Positions 17,774 to 27,318 of a stretch of DNA of 64,000 nt are shown in pieces. Source of the stretch: Billgrantia zhangzhouensis (lineage in GTDB: Bacteria > Pseudomonadota > Gammaproteobacteria > Pseudomonadales > Halomonadaceae); the NCBI RefSeq assembly GCF_021404465.1, contig NZ_JABFTT010000002.1:186001-250000 (forward strand), given 5' to 3'. The translations under genes were made by a program, and so were the position numbers. Under the pieces are notes generated by a model. That model was not told the DNA's origin. It saw nothing but the letters and a program-made list of their open reading frames with translations, and searched no databases. The number at the start of each line of letters is the position of its first letter. Position 1 is the first letter of the stretch.

Positions 17774-19092
17774 GCGACATGCGCATCGAGATACATGGCA
17801 GCGAACTGGCGGCGGCTACGGCCGCCGCCGCGCTCTCCTGGGTTGGCCATCAGGTGCGCTGGGTGCCGCACGAGAGCATGCGCTGGCCGGCACTCCAGGC
17901 GGCCGACTGGCTGCGGCGAGAACCCGATCTGCTCGACCGCCTCGAAGAGGGGCGGGAACAGGGCACCCTGCATCTGGCCAACGGTGATGACTCTGCCTTG
18001 GCGGAGAGCATCGACATCCTGTGGCTCGCGTTGTCTCCTGAGCAGCGTGAGGAAGCCGATGAGCTGGTGGCCCAGGTCGCTTCGTGCCACCAAGGACCGC
18101 TGACCCTGGTCAACAACTCGACCTTTCCCGTGGGCGAGACGGAACGGCTGGAAGCGCGGCTTGGCGGTAACGGTCGACGTGCGGTCGCCCTGGTCGACAT
18201 GATCGAGGAGGGGCGGGCATGGGCCAGCTTCACGCGCCCCGGCCGCTGGCTGCTAGGTTGCGACGATGAGCGTGCCGAGGCCCAGGTGCGCGAGCTGTTG
18301 CGCGCCTTCAACCGCCGTCGCGACGTGATCCAATTGATGCCTCGTCGTGCGGCGGAGCTGACCAAGCTGGCGACGATCGGCATGCTCGCCACGCGCATCA
18401 GCTATATGAACGAGATTGCCGGGCTCGCCGACAGCCTGGGGGTCGACGTCGAATACGTGCGTCAGGGCATGGGGGCGGACTCGCGTATCGGCTATGAGTA
18501 TCTCTATCCCGGCTGTGGCTTCGGTGGTCCCCATCTCTCTCGCGACCTGATGCGCCTGGCCGATGTGCAAGAGGCCAGCGGCCGGCATTCAGCACTGCTG
18601 GAGCAGGTGCTGGACATCAACGAGCAGAAGAAGGAGACGCTCTTCCGCAAGTTGTGGACCCACTTCCATGGACAGCTAGGAGGACGAACCCTGGTGATCT
18701 GGGGGGCGGCCTTCAAGCCGGGCTCAGCGCGTATCGATCATGCGCCGGTGCTGACGCTGCTCAGGGCGCTGTGGGCCCAAGGCGTTCACGTCCGGCTGCA
18801 TGATCCCGCGGCCATCCCGGCCGTGCGCGCCGAGATAGGCGACCATCCACTGCTGAGCCTGTTCGATGGCGACCCCTATGTCGCTTGCGAAGGTGCCGAT
18901 GCGCTGATGCTGGTCACCGAGTGGAAACACTACTGGAATCCGGATTGGCCGCGCCTGGCCGAGCTGTTGCGCGAGCGGCTGCTGCTCGACGGGCGTAACA
19001 TCTACGATCCCTGCCATGTGGCCAGTTGGGGACTGACCTACCGCGGTATAGGTCGAAGGGCCGATCCCGCGGAGTCAAACGCGACGCGTTGA
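17770..19092 (+). CDS. UDP-glucose 6-dehydrogenase-like protein lacking key catalytic residues
   Basis: A 440-residue member of the UDP-glucose/GDP-mannose dehydrogenase family, as shown by NNSTFPVGE, ELTKLATIGMLATRISYMNE, YPGCGFGGPHLSRD and WGAAFKPGS in the right order. It departs from the family at crucial sites. The N-terminal GxGYVG dinucleotide motif is replaced by IHGSELAAA; the catalytic cysteine of GGSCFPKD is a histidine (residue 255) and the lysine an arginine; the asparagine in KxAANAxLA is isoleucine. A cysteine occurs six residues earlier (C249). It overlaps galU, so it may handle or regulate UDP-glucose. GTG 17770 or ATG 17779 are possible starts. Oxidoreductase activity is doubtful. 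Confidence 0.85.
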   Translation: MSDMRIEIHGSELAAATAAAALSWVGHQVRWVPHESMRWPALQAADWLRREPDLLDRLEEGREQGTLHLANGDDSALAESIDILWLALSPEQREEADELVAQVASCHQGPLTLVNNSTFPVGETERLEARLGGNGRRAVALVDMIEEGRAWASFTRPGRWLLGCDDERAEAQVRELLRAFNRRRDVIQLMPRRAAELTKLATIGMLATRISYMNEIAGLADSLGVDVEYVRQGMGADSRIGYEYLYPGCGFGGPHLSRDLMRLADVQEASGRHSALLEQVLDINEQKKETLFRKLWTHFHGQLGGRTLVIWGAAFKPGSARIDHAPVLTLLRALWAQGVHVRLHDPAAIPAVRAEIGDHPLLSLFDGDPYVACEGADALMLVTEWKHYWNPDWPRLAELLRERLLLDGRNIYDPCHVASWGLTYRGIGRRADPAESNATR

Positions 19093-19169
19093 GGCAGCCA
19101 TGTGTGCGCAGGCGCTGGACCTGCTTACAATGACAGGCGCCTGCCGCACCTGCCTAGAAGGAGTTTGAC

Positions 19170-20087
19170 ATGCCCGAAGCGCGTCCCTCCGAGCGACGTC
19201 CCATCGTGCCCGACCCGGATTCCAGCTTGACAAGGCCGAGACGTGTTTCCCAGCCGCAACCGCGCCTTTGGCCCTTGAAATTTGCCGTGCTGCTATTGCT
19301 GGCCATGCTGCTTGGCATGGCATGGCTGGGGTGGCAGGAGATTCAGCGCTTGAGCGCCGAGGTGCAGCAGGTCACCTCGGGAATGTCCAACGTGCATGCT
19401 CGCTTCGATGCGGAGGAAGGACGCGGCGATCGTCTCGAGAACATCGAGTCGCGGCTCTCTTCTACGGAAGAGCATGCCGAGTCGGTAGTGGCTCGAATGG
19501 CGGGCCTGGAAGTCGAAGTGCAGCATATTGCCGAGCGGGATGCTTCACGCTTCGAAGCGCTGGACGAGCGCATCGACGACGTTGTCTCCGGGCTTGAGCG
19601 ACTCGACGGCGAGGCCGAAGATCGCGATGCTCTGCTCGAGGCGGTGCGAGCCTCACTCGATTCGCTCGAGCGTGTCGCGGAGGAGGGGCGTGAAGTCCTG
19701 GTCGTCAGGATCGAGGCGTTGGCCGAGGCCAGCGAGCGCCAGGGGGAGCGTCTCGCTGAATGGGAGTCGTTACAAGATGAACTGGCGGAACGTCAGCAGG
19801 ATGTGAGAGCATCCCTTGATGAACGGCTCGAAGCCGTGGATGAACACGTTCAGCAACTCCTGGAGCAAGAGCTCTCCACGCTGGAAGAGCGCCAGCAGGC
19901 TCGCACGGTGGCCCTGGAGACACGTCTCGACGACCTCGCCGGGGCGATCGAGGCGACCGCCGAGGGTGATGAAGCCTCGCAGGCGATCGAGAGTCTTCGG
20001 ACTCGCCTGGCGTCGATGGAGGCTGAGTTGCGCGAGTTGCGTCAGGAACAGTTGTCACTCAGCGCAGGGCTGGAGGCCCTGCGATAA
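19170..20087 (+). CDS. Membrane-anchored coiled-coil protein of unknown function
   Basis: I do not recognise this 305-residue protein. It has a basic, proline-rich N-terminus (about 36 residues), one hydrophobic membrane helix (FAVLLLLAMLLGMAWLGW) and then some 250 residues of Glu/Ala/Leu/Arg-rich coiled coil, with heptads such as RLENIESRLSSTEEHAE and LDERIDDVVSGLERLDG. By charge distribution the coil should lie in the periplasm. ATG follows AAGGAG. It sits directly before tamA (53 bases from the preferred tamA start), so a role at the envelope beside TamAB is a reasonable guess. General coiled-coil composition limits homology claims. Confidence 0.8.
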   Translation: MPEARPSERRPIVPDPDSSLTRPRRVSQPQPRLWPLKFAVLLLLAMLLGMAWLGWQEIQRLSAEVQQVTSGMSNVHARFDAEEGRGDRLENIESRLSSTEEHAESVVARMAGLEVEVQHIAERDASRFEALDERIDDVVSGLERLDGEAEDRDALLEAVRASLDSLERVAEEGREVLVVRIEALAEASERQGERLAEWESLQDELAERQQDVRASLDERLEAVDEHVQQLLEQELSTLEERQQARTVALETRLDDLAGAIEATAEGDEASQAIESLRTRLASMEAELRELRQEQLSLSAGLEALR

Positions 20088-20140
20088 GGTTGCCTTGGTC
20101 CTTGCGGGCCGGGCGGGTGTCGAGTCGGGAAGCCGTTTAT

Positions 20141-22024
20141 ATGGGAAGAGGCGTGATCTCACGCATGGGGGCGGCGGCCTTGTGTCTTGGTATGGCACAT
20201 GGAGCGCTGGCACTGGAGGCACGCATCGACGGTATCGAAGGAGACGTGGCCAATAACGTTCGCCACTACCTCGGCAGCGTCGATGCCGAGCGTTACAGCC
20301 GTAGTCGTGTGGAAGGCGAGGTGCAGCGACGCACCCGCGAGGCGATGCGGGTCTACGGTTACTACGAGCCCCAGGTGCATCACCACCTCGATCCGAGCGA
20401 CCCGCCCCGCTACGTCGATCTGACCATCGAGCCCGGGCCCCGGGTACGCATCGAGAGCATCGACTTCCAGGTGCGCGGCACCGCCAGCGTGGACCCGCCG
20501 TTCCAGCAGGCCATCGACGACTTCTCCCTGGAGGTCGGCGATCCCCTGGTGCACGCGCCCTACGATAGCCTGCGCAACCGCTTGGCCAACCTCTCGCTGG
20601 AGCGTGGCTACTTCGACTGGGCCTTCACCGACCGGCGCATGGAAGTGCGGCCCTTCGCCGAGAGTGCGCGTCTCTACCTGGCCCTGGCGAGCGGGCCGCG
20701 CTACGATTTCGGTGACATCACCATCCGCGGTAACCATATCGTCACCGAGCGCCTGCGCCAGATGTCGCCCTTCGAGCCGGGCGACCCCTATCTCGCCGGA
20801 CAGGTGGCGCAGTACGCCCAGCGGCTCGGGCAGACGGGCTGGTTCGGCTCGGTCAGCGTGCGTCCGCGCCTCGATGCGCGGCGCGAGCTGGCCCTGGGGG
20901 AACCGGCGCGGGGCTGGTGGAATGAGGTGAGCACCGAGGGCGAGGCGGCACTACCGAGCGATGCCGCCGAGCGCCGCCAGCGAGCCGAACGACCGCGTAT
21001 TTCGGCCCTGGCGCTGGCCGGCAGCCGGCAGTTGCACGCTCTCGAACGGCCCGACATGCCGGTGGATATCGTCGTCGAGCCCGCTCACCGGCATCGCTTC
21101 GAGACCGGCATCGGCTATGCCACCGACGTGGGGCCGCGGCTGCGTTTCAGCTGGCATCAGCCGTGGATCAACAGCTACGGCCACAGTCTCGATCACGACT
21201 TCTTCATCTCGCAGCCGGAGCAGCACCTGTCCGGTGTCTACACGCTGCCGCTGGCTGACCCGCTGCGCGATCAATATCGCTTCCAGTACGGATTGCGCCA
21301 TCGTGACAATGAAGACACGCGCTCCAGCGAAGCTACGGTGGAGCTGGCCCGCCGCTGGGAGTTCGACAACGGCTGGATTCAGACCCTTTTCGCCCGGGCC
21401 ACCTACGAGGATTTCACCCAGGGCGGCGAAGCCGACAGCGTGCTGCTCTACTATCCCGGAGTCAGTTGGGCGCGCACTCGCACCCGCAACCCGCGCTTCC
21501 CCACCTGGGGCGATCGCCAGCGCATCTCCTTCGAATACTCCGATACCCTGTGGGGCTCCGACGCCGACTTTCTGCGCATGACCGGGGAAACCGAATGGAT
21601 CCGCATGTTCGGCTCGGACCTGCGTTTCCTCACCCGCCTGAGCGTGGGCGCCATGGAAACCAACGATTTTTCCAAGATTCCTCCCTCGCTGCGCTTCTTC
21701 ACCGGGGGCGATCGCTCGGTGCGCGGCTACGCCTACGAGAGCCTGGCGCCACGCAACGAAGAGGGGCGTCTGCGCGGTGGCCAGCAACTCCTGACCGGCA
21801 GTGTGGAACTGCAACGGCGCATTCGCGGCGACTGGTGGGGCGCGGCCTTCGTCGATACTGGCGACGCCTTCGATGACTGGGGCCCCGATTCGCTCAACAC
21901 CGGCGCCGGGCTGGGAGTGCGCTGGGTTTCCCCGGTGGGGCCGATTCGCTTCGATATCGCGCACCCCTTCGACGATGAGGACAATGCGTGGCGCCTACAC
22001 TTCGCCATCGGTCCCGAGTTCTGA
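20141..22024 (+). CDS. tamA: Translocation and assembly module outer membrane protein TamA
   Basis: Omp85-family outer membrane protein of about 627 residues. A signal peptide (ISRMGAAALCLGMAHGALA) is followed by three POTRA domains (e.g. REAMRVYGYYEPQVHHHLD, YDFGDITIRGNHIVTERLRQ) and a 16-strand barrel ending GVRWVSPVGPIRFDIAHPF and a terminal phenylalanine. The barrel contains the conserved RFFTGGDRSVRGYAYESL lid-lock motif. I start at ATG 20141; the frame is open from 20090 without a better site. tamB starts within its stop codon. Confidence 0.93.
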   Translation: MGRGVISRMGAAALCLGMAHGALALEARIDGIEGDVANNVRHYLGSVDAERYSRSRVEGEVQRRTREAMRVYGYYEPQVHHHLDPSDPPRYVDLTIEPGPRVRIESIDFQVRGTASVDPPFQQAIDDFSLEVGDPLVHAPYDSLRNRLANLSLERGYFDWAFTDRRMEVRPFAESARLYLALASGPRYDFGDITIRGNHIVTERLRQMSPFEPGDPYLAGQVAQYAQRLGQTGWFGSVSVRPRLDARRELALGEPARGWWNEVSTEGEAALPSDAAERRQRAERPRISALALAGSRQLHALERPDMPVDIVVEPAHRHRFETGIGYATDVGPRLRFSWHQPWINSYGHSLDHDFFISQPEQHLSGVYTLPLADPLRDQYRFQYGLRHRDNEDTRSSEATVELARRWEFDNGWIQTLFARATYEDFTQGGEADSVLLYYPGVSWARTRTRNPRFPTWGDRQRISFEYSDTLWGSDADFLRMTGETEWIRMFGSDLRFLTRLSVGAMETNDFSKIPPSLRFFTGGDRSVRGYAYESLAPRNEEGRLRGGQQLLTGSVELQRRIRGDWWGAAFVDTGDAFDDWGPDSLNTGAGLGVRWVSPVGPIRFDIAHPFDDEDNAWRLHFAIGPEF

Positions 22025-25000
22025 TGCTGCTCTGGGTCCTGTTACGCCTGCTGATCGTGTTTCCCCTGTGGCTGCTGGGCCTGGCGTTGCTGCTGCTGGG
22101 CCTGGCGCTCTCGCCTTGGGGCAGCGGCTGGCTGCTGCAGGAGGGCGCCAAGCGCGGGTTCTATGAGCTGGGCGCTGTCGAGGGGGCACCCCTGGATCAT
22201 CTGGTGCTGCGGGAACTGCGCCTGGAGGCGGGGCCCGCACGGATCGAGGCCGATCACCTGGAGTTGGCCTGGGCCGACGATTGCCTGCTGAGCGGCCGCT
22301 TGTGCCTGGACACGCTGCGTGTGGAGGGCGCGCGCATCCGGCTGAGCGCCGGCGAGGCGGATGACACGCCGCCGGACCCCGAGTCGGGCGAGCCGATGCA
22401 ACTGCGCCTACCGTTGCCGCTGGAGATACGCGAGCTGTCCCTCGACGACGTGGAGGTGCAACTCGCCGACGGCACTCGGGTGGGCTGGGAGAGTTTCACC
22501 ACCGGGGCGGTGGCCGAGGGCGACACCGCCAGGCTGTTGCCAACCCGCCTCGCCGGTACTCGCATCTGGTTGCCGCCTTCTCCCGGACGCCAGCTCGTGC
22601 CACGGGATGACGACGCCCCGTTGCGGGCCGCCGCCATCGATGCGGCCATCGCCGTGGATGGTGTCCGAGCCACGCCGGATGCGGCGCGGGATGAGAGCCT
22701 GCCATTGGCCGAGCGCCCCCGCCTGGCACTCCCGGAGGTGGTCCTGCCGCTACGCGTGGAAGTGCCGGAGCTGCGGATCGAGGATACCCGCCTGGAGGGT
22801 GCGTTCGAGTACGCCATCGATCGGCTCTGGCTCACCCTGGAGGGAGAGGGGCACGATATCGCGTTGCACAGTCTGGAAGCGCGTAGCGTGGATGTCGACG
22901 CCCGGCTCGAGGCACATGTCTCCCTGCGCGACGATTATCCGCTACGGGCGCGCCTGGAGAGCGCCCTGTGGTTGCCGGAATTGATGCCGGAGCTGGCCGG
23001 CGAACGGGTGTTGCTGGACCTCGAGGGCTCGCTTGCCGATCTGCATGTGGCACTGGACTTGAGCGGCCCCGTCGAGGCCAGCCTGGAGGCGCGCCTCGAC
23101 GCTCTGGATCCGACACTGCCGCTGGAGGCCTCCCTGCGCAGCGACTTCCTGCGCTGGCCGTTGCCCGGCGCCGTACCGGCGGAGGATGAGGAACCCGCCG
23201 AGCCCTGGCTGGTGGAGGATCTGAGCCTGGAGGTGCGTGGCAGCCTGCTCGACTACCAGGTGGCCGCGACGCTGCGGGTAGAAGGACCGGAGCTGCCGGA
23301 AACCGGCGTCGCGCTGAGCGGCACGGGCGACCTGGAGCACTTCGTATGGCAGCCGCTGACGGTCGACCAGGGGGAGGCCGGCGTGGTGAGCGAAGGCCGG
23401 GTGGAGTGGGCCGAAGCGCTGCTGGTGGAAGCGCGCCTGCGCCTCGACCGTGTCAATCCCGGGCAATTCGTCGAGGGGATCGACGGTGAGCTGGAGGGCG
23501 ATATCGAACTGAGCTTCGCCCAGCACGACGAAGGTTGGACGCTGCAATTGCCGCAGTTGGCCATCGACGGCGAGCTGCAAGAGCTGCCCTTGTCGCTGCG
23601 CGCACGGCTGGCCGGCGACAGCGACATGCGCTGGCAGGTGGAAACCCTGGATTTCCGCCAGGGCGACAATCGCATCCTCGCCACCGGCACGGTGAGCGAA
23701 CAGGCCATCGACCTGGCGGCGGAGATCGAGCTGCCGGCGCTGGGCAGCCTGCACGAGGAACTGGCAGGCACGCTGAGCGGCCATATCGACGCTGCGGGCA
23801 GCCTGGAAGCGCCGCGGATCGACCTCGACCTGACCGGGGACGGCCTGCGCTTCGCCGAGAATCGCCTGGAACGCTTACGGCTGCGGGGGAGGGTCAGCGG
23901 CCTGGACGACCCCGATATGGACCTGGCGCTCGATATCGCCGGCATCGACGCCGGTGGCCAGCGTGTCGAAGCCCTCGCCCTGGCCTTGCAGGGGCGGCTC
24001 TCCGGCCATCGTCTGACCCTCGAGGCCAGTGCTGGAACGGGCATGCCGCTGTCACGCGCCGCGCTGGCCCTGGAAGGGGCCATGGGCAGCGACCGCGAGC
24101 GCTATCGCGGGCGACTGACACCGCTGGAGGTCGACAGCGAGTATGGCGACCTGCGCCTGGACGACCCCATGCTCTTCGAGGCCGACCTGAGCGCCGGCAG
24201 CGCCCGGGTGCAGCCGTTCTGCCTGCGCCGCGTCCAGGGCGGCGTGGTCTGCCTCGAATCGCCGTTGGTCGCTTCCGTCGACCAGGGCCAGGCGGCCTTG
24301 AGCCTGCGCGAAGTGCCGATGGAAATGCTTGAGGAGTGGTTGCCGGAGGAGTGGCGCGTAAGCGGAGCCACGGAGCTGCAGCTGGCCGCTCAGTGGAGCC
24401 AGGGCGGCAACGCTTGGCGGGCCGAGGTGGAGCTGCTGAGCGAACTGGCCCTGGCCGGGCTCGATGCCTACGGCCAGCCCTGGGAGTTGCCGCCCTCGCG
24501 CTTGAGCGTCGACCTCCAGGCCACCCCCGCGCGGGCCGACCTGGCGTTGTCGCTGGATATCTCGCAGGCCGGCGACCTGGATCTGACGCTGGGCATCGAA
24601 GACCCCATGGGCGAGGGGCGCATGGCGGGAAGCTTGGTGCTGAGCCAGGTGCGTCTGGATGGCTATCGCACCCTGGTGACCGGCATGGAGACCCTGGAAG
24701 GGCAACTGAACGGCGAAGTGCAGATCGCGGGCACTACCCAGGCGCCGGTGCTGAATGGCGGGCTGCACCTGAGCGGCTTGCGCGTGGTTGGCTACGACAT
24801 GCCGCTGGAGGTTCGCGACGGCGAACTGAACGTGAGCCTGGCCGGCGACCAGGGGCAGATCCAGGGCTTCATCGCTGCCGAGGAGGGGCGCCTGAACGTG
24901 ACCGGCAACGCCAGTTGGCCCACCCCCGACGACTGGCGGATCGCCATCGACCTGGAGGCTCGTGAGCAACCCTTGCTGGCGACGCTGCCGGCCTTCGGTC

Positions 25001-25989
25001 AACTGCGTGTGGCACCCGATCTGCGCGTGCGCATCCGTCCCGATCTGCTGCAGGTGCGCGGCGACGTGCGGGTGCCCTGGGCGCGCCTCGAGGTCGGCGA
25101 ACTGCCGCCTTCGGCGGTATCGCCCAGCCCCGACGAAATCATCATCACGCAGCGCGACGAGGAGCGGGCGCAGCGCGAGGCGGAACGCCGCGCCGCCCAG
25201 GTGGCCGCCGGTGAGCCCGGCGAAGACGCTGCCGAGGCCCTGGCCGCTGCCGGGATGGAGATCGACGTACGTATCGAGCTGCACCTGGGGCCCGACATGC
25301 ACCTGTCCGCCTATGGCCTCGAGTCGGGCCTGGCCGGCACGCTGGAAGTGCGTCAGCAGAACGGTCCGGTGCAGTTGTTCGGGGATGTCAGCCTGGTCGA
25401 CGGGCGCTTCCGCGCCTATGGCCAGGATCTGCTGATCCGCGAAGGGGAAATTCTGTTCGGCGGGCCGGCGGACCAGCCGCTGCTCAACTTCGAGGCCATC
25501 CGCAACCCCAGCATCACCCAGGATGACGTGATCGCGGGCCTGCGCGTGACCGGTACCCCGGACGCCCCCGAACTGCGGGTATTCTCCGAACCCTCCATGG
25601 ACGAGGCCCGGGCGCTCTCCTACCTGCTGCGCGGCCGGCCTCCCGGTGACGGCGATGCCGACGGCGCCCTGACCTCGCTGCTCATGGGCATGGCCTTGGG
25701 TCAGGCGGGCGGCACGGTGGGGGCCATCGGCGAAGCCTTCGGCATCTCCGACCTGACGTTGGAAACCGCCGGCGCCGGCGACGAAAGCCAGGTGGTGGTG
25801 GCCGGCCAGTTGAGCGACGATCTACGCATCAGCTATGGCGTGGGTGTCTTCTCGCCCATCGCCGAACTGACGCTGCGCTACACCCTGTGGCGCAACCTCT
25901 ACCTGCAGGCGGTGTCGGGAGCCGCCCAGGCGGTGGACCTGATCTACACTTTCACCCGACCCGGCCAGCCGGTGATTCTGGAACCCTAG
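22024..25989 (+). CDS. tamB: Translocation and assembly module inner membrane protein TamB
   Basis: Very large (1321 residues) AsmA-like protein with an N-terminal membrane anchor ([28 protein letters not shown]) and a long periplasmic beta-helical groove. The C-terminal TamB domain (DUF490) is clear from [42 protein letters not shown] and the terminal YLQAVSG...DLIYTFTRP. It works with TamA and is now thought to move phospholipids to the outer membrane. A short Glu/Arg/Ala-rich insert ([18 protein letters not shown]) interrupts the C-terminal part. Its ATG overlaps the tamA TGA. Homologues are usually about 1250 residues. Confidence 0.94.
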   Translation: MLLWVLLRLLIVFPLWLLGLALLLLGLALSPWGSGWLLQEGAKRGFYELGAVEGAPLDHLVLRELRLEAGPARIEADHLELAWADDCLLSGRLCLDTLRVEGARIRLSAGEADDTPPDPESGEPMQLRLPLPLEIRELSLDDVEVQLADGTRVGWESFTTGAVAEGDTARLLPTRLAGTRIWLPPSPGRQLVPRDDDAPLRAAAIDAAIAVDGVRATPDAARDESLPLAERPRLALPEVVLPLRVEVPELRIEDTRLEGAFEYAIDRLWLTLEGEGHDIALHSLEARSVDVDARLEAHVSLRDDYPLRARLESALWLPELMPELAGERVLLDLEGSLADLHVALDLSGPVEASLEARLDALDPTLPLEASLRSDFLRWPLPGAVPAEDEEPAEPWLVEDLSLEVRGSLLDYQVAATLRVEGPELPETGVALSGTGDLEHFVWQPLTVDQGEAGVVSEGRVEWAEALLVEARLRLDRVNPGQFVEGIDGELEGDIELSFAQHDEGWTLQLPQLAIDGELQELPLSLRARLAGDSDMRWQVETLDFRQGDNRILATGTVSEQAIDLAAEIELPALGSLHEELAGTLSGHIDAAGSLEAPRIDLDLTGDGLRFAENRLERLRLRGRVSGLDDPDMDLALDIAGIDAGGQRVEALALALQGRLSGHRLTLEASAGTGMPLSRAALALEGAMGSDRERYRGRLTPLEVDSEYGDLRLDDPMLFEADLSAGSARVQPFCLRRVQGGVVCLESPLVASVDQGQAALSLREVPMEMLEEWLPEEWRVSGATELQLAAQWSQGGNAWRAEVELLSELALAGLDAYGQPWELPPSRLSVDLQATPARADLALSLDISQAGDLDLTLGIEDPMGEGRMAGSLVLSQVRLDGYRTLVTGMETLEGQLNGEVQIAGTTQAPVLNGGLHLSGLRVVGYDMPLEVRDGELNVSLAGDQGQIQGFIAAEEGRLNVTGNASWPTPDDWRIAIDLEAREQPLLATLPAFGQLRVAPDLRVRIRPDLLQVRGDVRVPWARLEVGELPPSAVSPSPDEIIITQRDEERAQREAERRAAQVAAGEPGEDAAEALAAAGMEIDVRIELHLGPDMHLSAYGLESGLAGTLEVRQQNGPVQLFGDVSLVDGRFRAYGQDLLIREGEILFGGPADQPLLNFEAIRNPSITQDDVIAGLRVTGTPDAPELRVFSEPSMDEARALSYLLRGRPPGDGDADGALTSLLMGMALGQAGGTVGAIGEAFGISDLTLETAGAGDESQVVVAGQLSDDLRISYGVGVFSPIAELTLRYTLWRNLYLQAVSGAAQAVDLIYTFTRPGQPVILEP

Positions 25990-26000
25990 GGAGGGCCGTC

Positions 26001-26624
26001 ATGAAGACACCCATCATCGAACCTGCACGCGCCCTACCGGGGCGCGCAACCCCGCTGGCCGTTAGCGGTGTTCACGCGGTGAGCGGCCGTACGATGTTTC
26101 CGCCGTTCCCCGCCGGACACGAGGAGATCGTCCTCGGGCTGGGCTGCTTCTGGGGCGCCGAACGGCTGTTCTGGGAATTGCCCGGGGTGTATGTCACGGC
26201 GGTGGGCTACGCCGGCGGCGTGACGCCCAATCCCACCTACGAGGAAACCTGCACCGGACGGACCGGCCATGCCGAAGTGGTTCAGGTGGTGTTCGACCCG
26301 CGTGAGGTCGACCTGGAGACGCTGCTGAGGGTCTTCTGGGAGGCGCACGATCCGACCCAGGGCATGCGCCAGGGCAACGATGTCGGAAGCCAGTATCGCT
26401 CGGCGATCTATACCACCGACGATACCCAGTTGAGTGCCGCCAAGCGCAGTCGCGACGCCTACCAGTATGCTCTGGCCCAGGCCGGGCGAGGGCGGATCAC
26501 CACGGAAATCAGCTCGCTCGATACCTTCTATCTGGCGGAGGAATACCACCAGCAGTATCTGCACAAGAACCCCGCGGGATATTGCGGGCTGAAAGGTACC
26601 GGGGTCAGCTGTCCGATCGGCTGA
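26001..26624 (+). CDS. msrA: Peptide methionine sulfoxide reductase MsrA
   Basis: Reduces methionine-S-sulfoxide in proteins. The 207-residue protein has the catalytic [17 protein letters not shown] motif and the downstream [31 protein letters not shown] signature in pieces, and ends [14 protein letters not shown], where the C-terminal cysteines resolve the sulfenate. It has the about 50-residue N-terminal extension found in E. coli-type MsrA. Start ATG 26001 follows AGGGAGGG, 11 bases after tamB. Its end overlaps the remnant yheT on the other strand by 20 bases. Confidence 0.95.
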   Translation: MKTPIIEPARALPGRATPLAVSGVHAVSGRTMFPPFPAGHEEIVLGLGCFWGAERLFWELPGVYVTAVGYAGGVTPNPTYEETCTGRTGHAEVVQVVFDPREVDLETLLRVFWEAHDPTQGMRQGNDVGSQYRSAIYTTDDTQLSAAKRSRDAYQYALAQAGRGRITTEISSLDTFYLAEEYHQQYLHKNPAGYCGLKGTGVSCPIG

Positions 26625-27298
26625 GGTGGCGGTGCATGGCCGAGCGCCATGACGCCCCGGTATCGGCCCAACAGGCCAGTTCATGGGCCAGGCGTCGCGC
26701 CAGCCACGGGTGTAGGCGCCGACCATGCCACTCCATGAAGCCGACATGACCGCCATGGCGGCTGATCTCGAGACGCACCGCATCGGCGGGGCGCGGCAAG
26801 CGTTCGAACAATCCCGCCGGCATGAACGGATCGTCGGCAGCATGCAGGACCAGGGTGGGAAGCTCGATGTCGCCAAGCAGGCGTCCAGCGGAAGCGCGTC
26901 GATAGTAATCGGCGGCATCCTGAAAGCCATGTAGCGGTGCGGTGATTGCATCGTCATAGCCACGCAGGCAGCCGATTCGGCCGATTGCCACAGCCACGAA
27001 AGTGCATCAGCAGCGTCCGCCAGCCCATCTGGTTGGCCGTTGCCAGCAGCCAGTGGGCGTAGGGCGAATGAAACGAACCCTCGAGACCATGAAACAGCAC
27101 GAAGATCGGTGCCGTATCGGCGAGGGGGCTCGGACGGATCCAGTTGAGCTCGACGAAGTCGCCGTCGGGAAGCTCCAGGATTTCAACATCACGGGCGAGC
27201 CGTGGCCGGGGCAACAGGCGTGGCAGCAAGGTCTGCACGTGCGGGTTGGTCATCCCGCGCGGGGGAGCAAAGTCGGCTGGTGGCCGCCGTTCACTCAT
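26605..27298 (-). pseudogene. yheT: Broken YheT-type alpha/beta hydrolase with internal deletion and frameshift
   Basis: Two fragments in different frames match the two ends of a YheT-like hydrolase. The N-terminal part (27298 to about 26954) has NPHVQTLLPRLLPRP, LELPDGDFVELNW, LFHGLEGSFHSPYAHWL and HFRGCGNRPNRLP, then runs into a stop. The C-terminal part (to 26605) resumes with RGYDDAITAPLHGF and keeps the acid (AADDPFMP) and histidine (RHGGHVGF). About 100 codons between them are missing, including the GYSLGGN nucleophile elbow. Total length allows about 230 codons against roughly 330 in the family. It lies 20 bases downstream of pepQ, in the same operon. Confidence 0.82.
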
Positions 27299-27318
27299 GT
27301 CGCATACTCGAAGGTCGT

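Noticed and set aside
24052-25302. A 416-codon open frame on the minus strand inside tamB
   Set aside because: It is a by-product of high GC and codon bias opposite tamB, whose sequence and C-terminal domain are clear. Its translation has low-complexity composition and no recognisable family.
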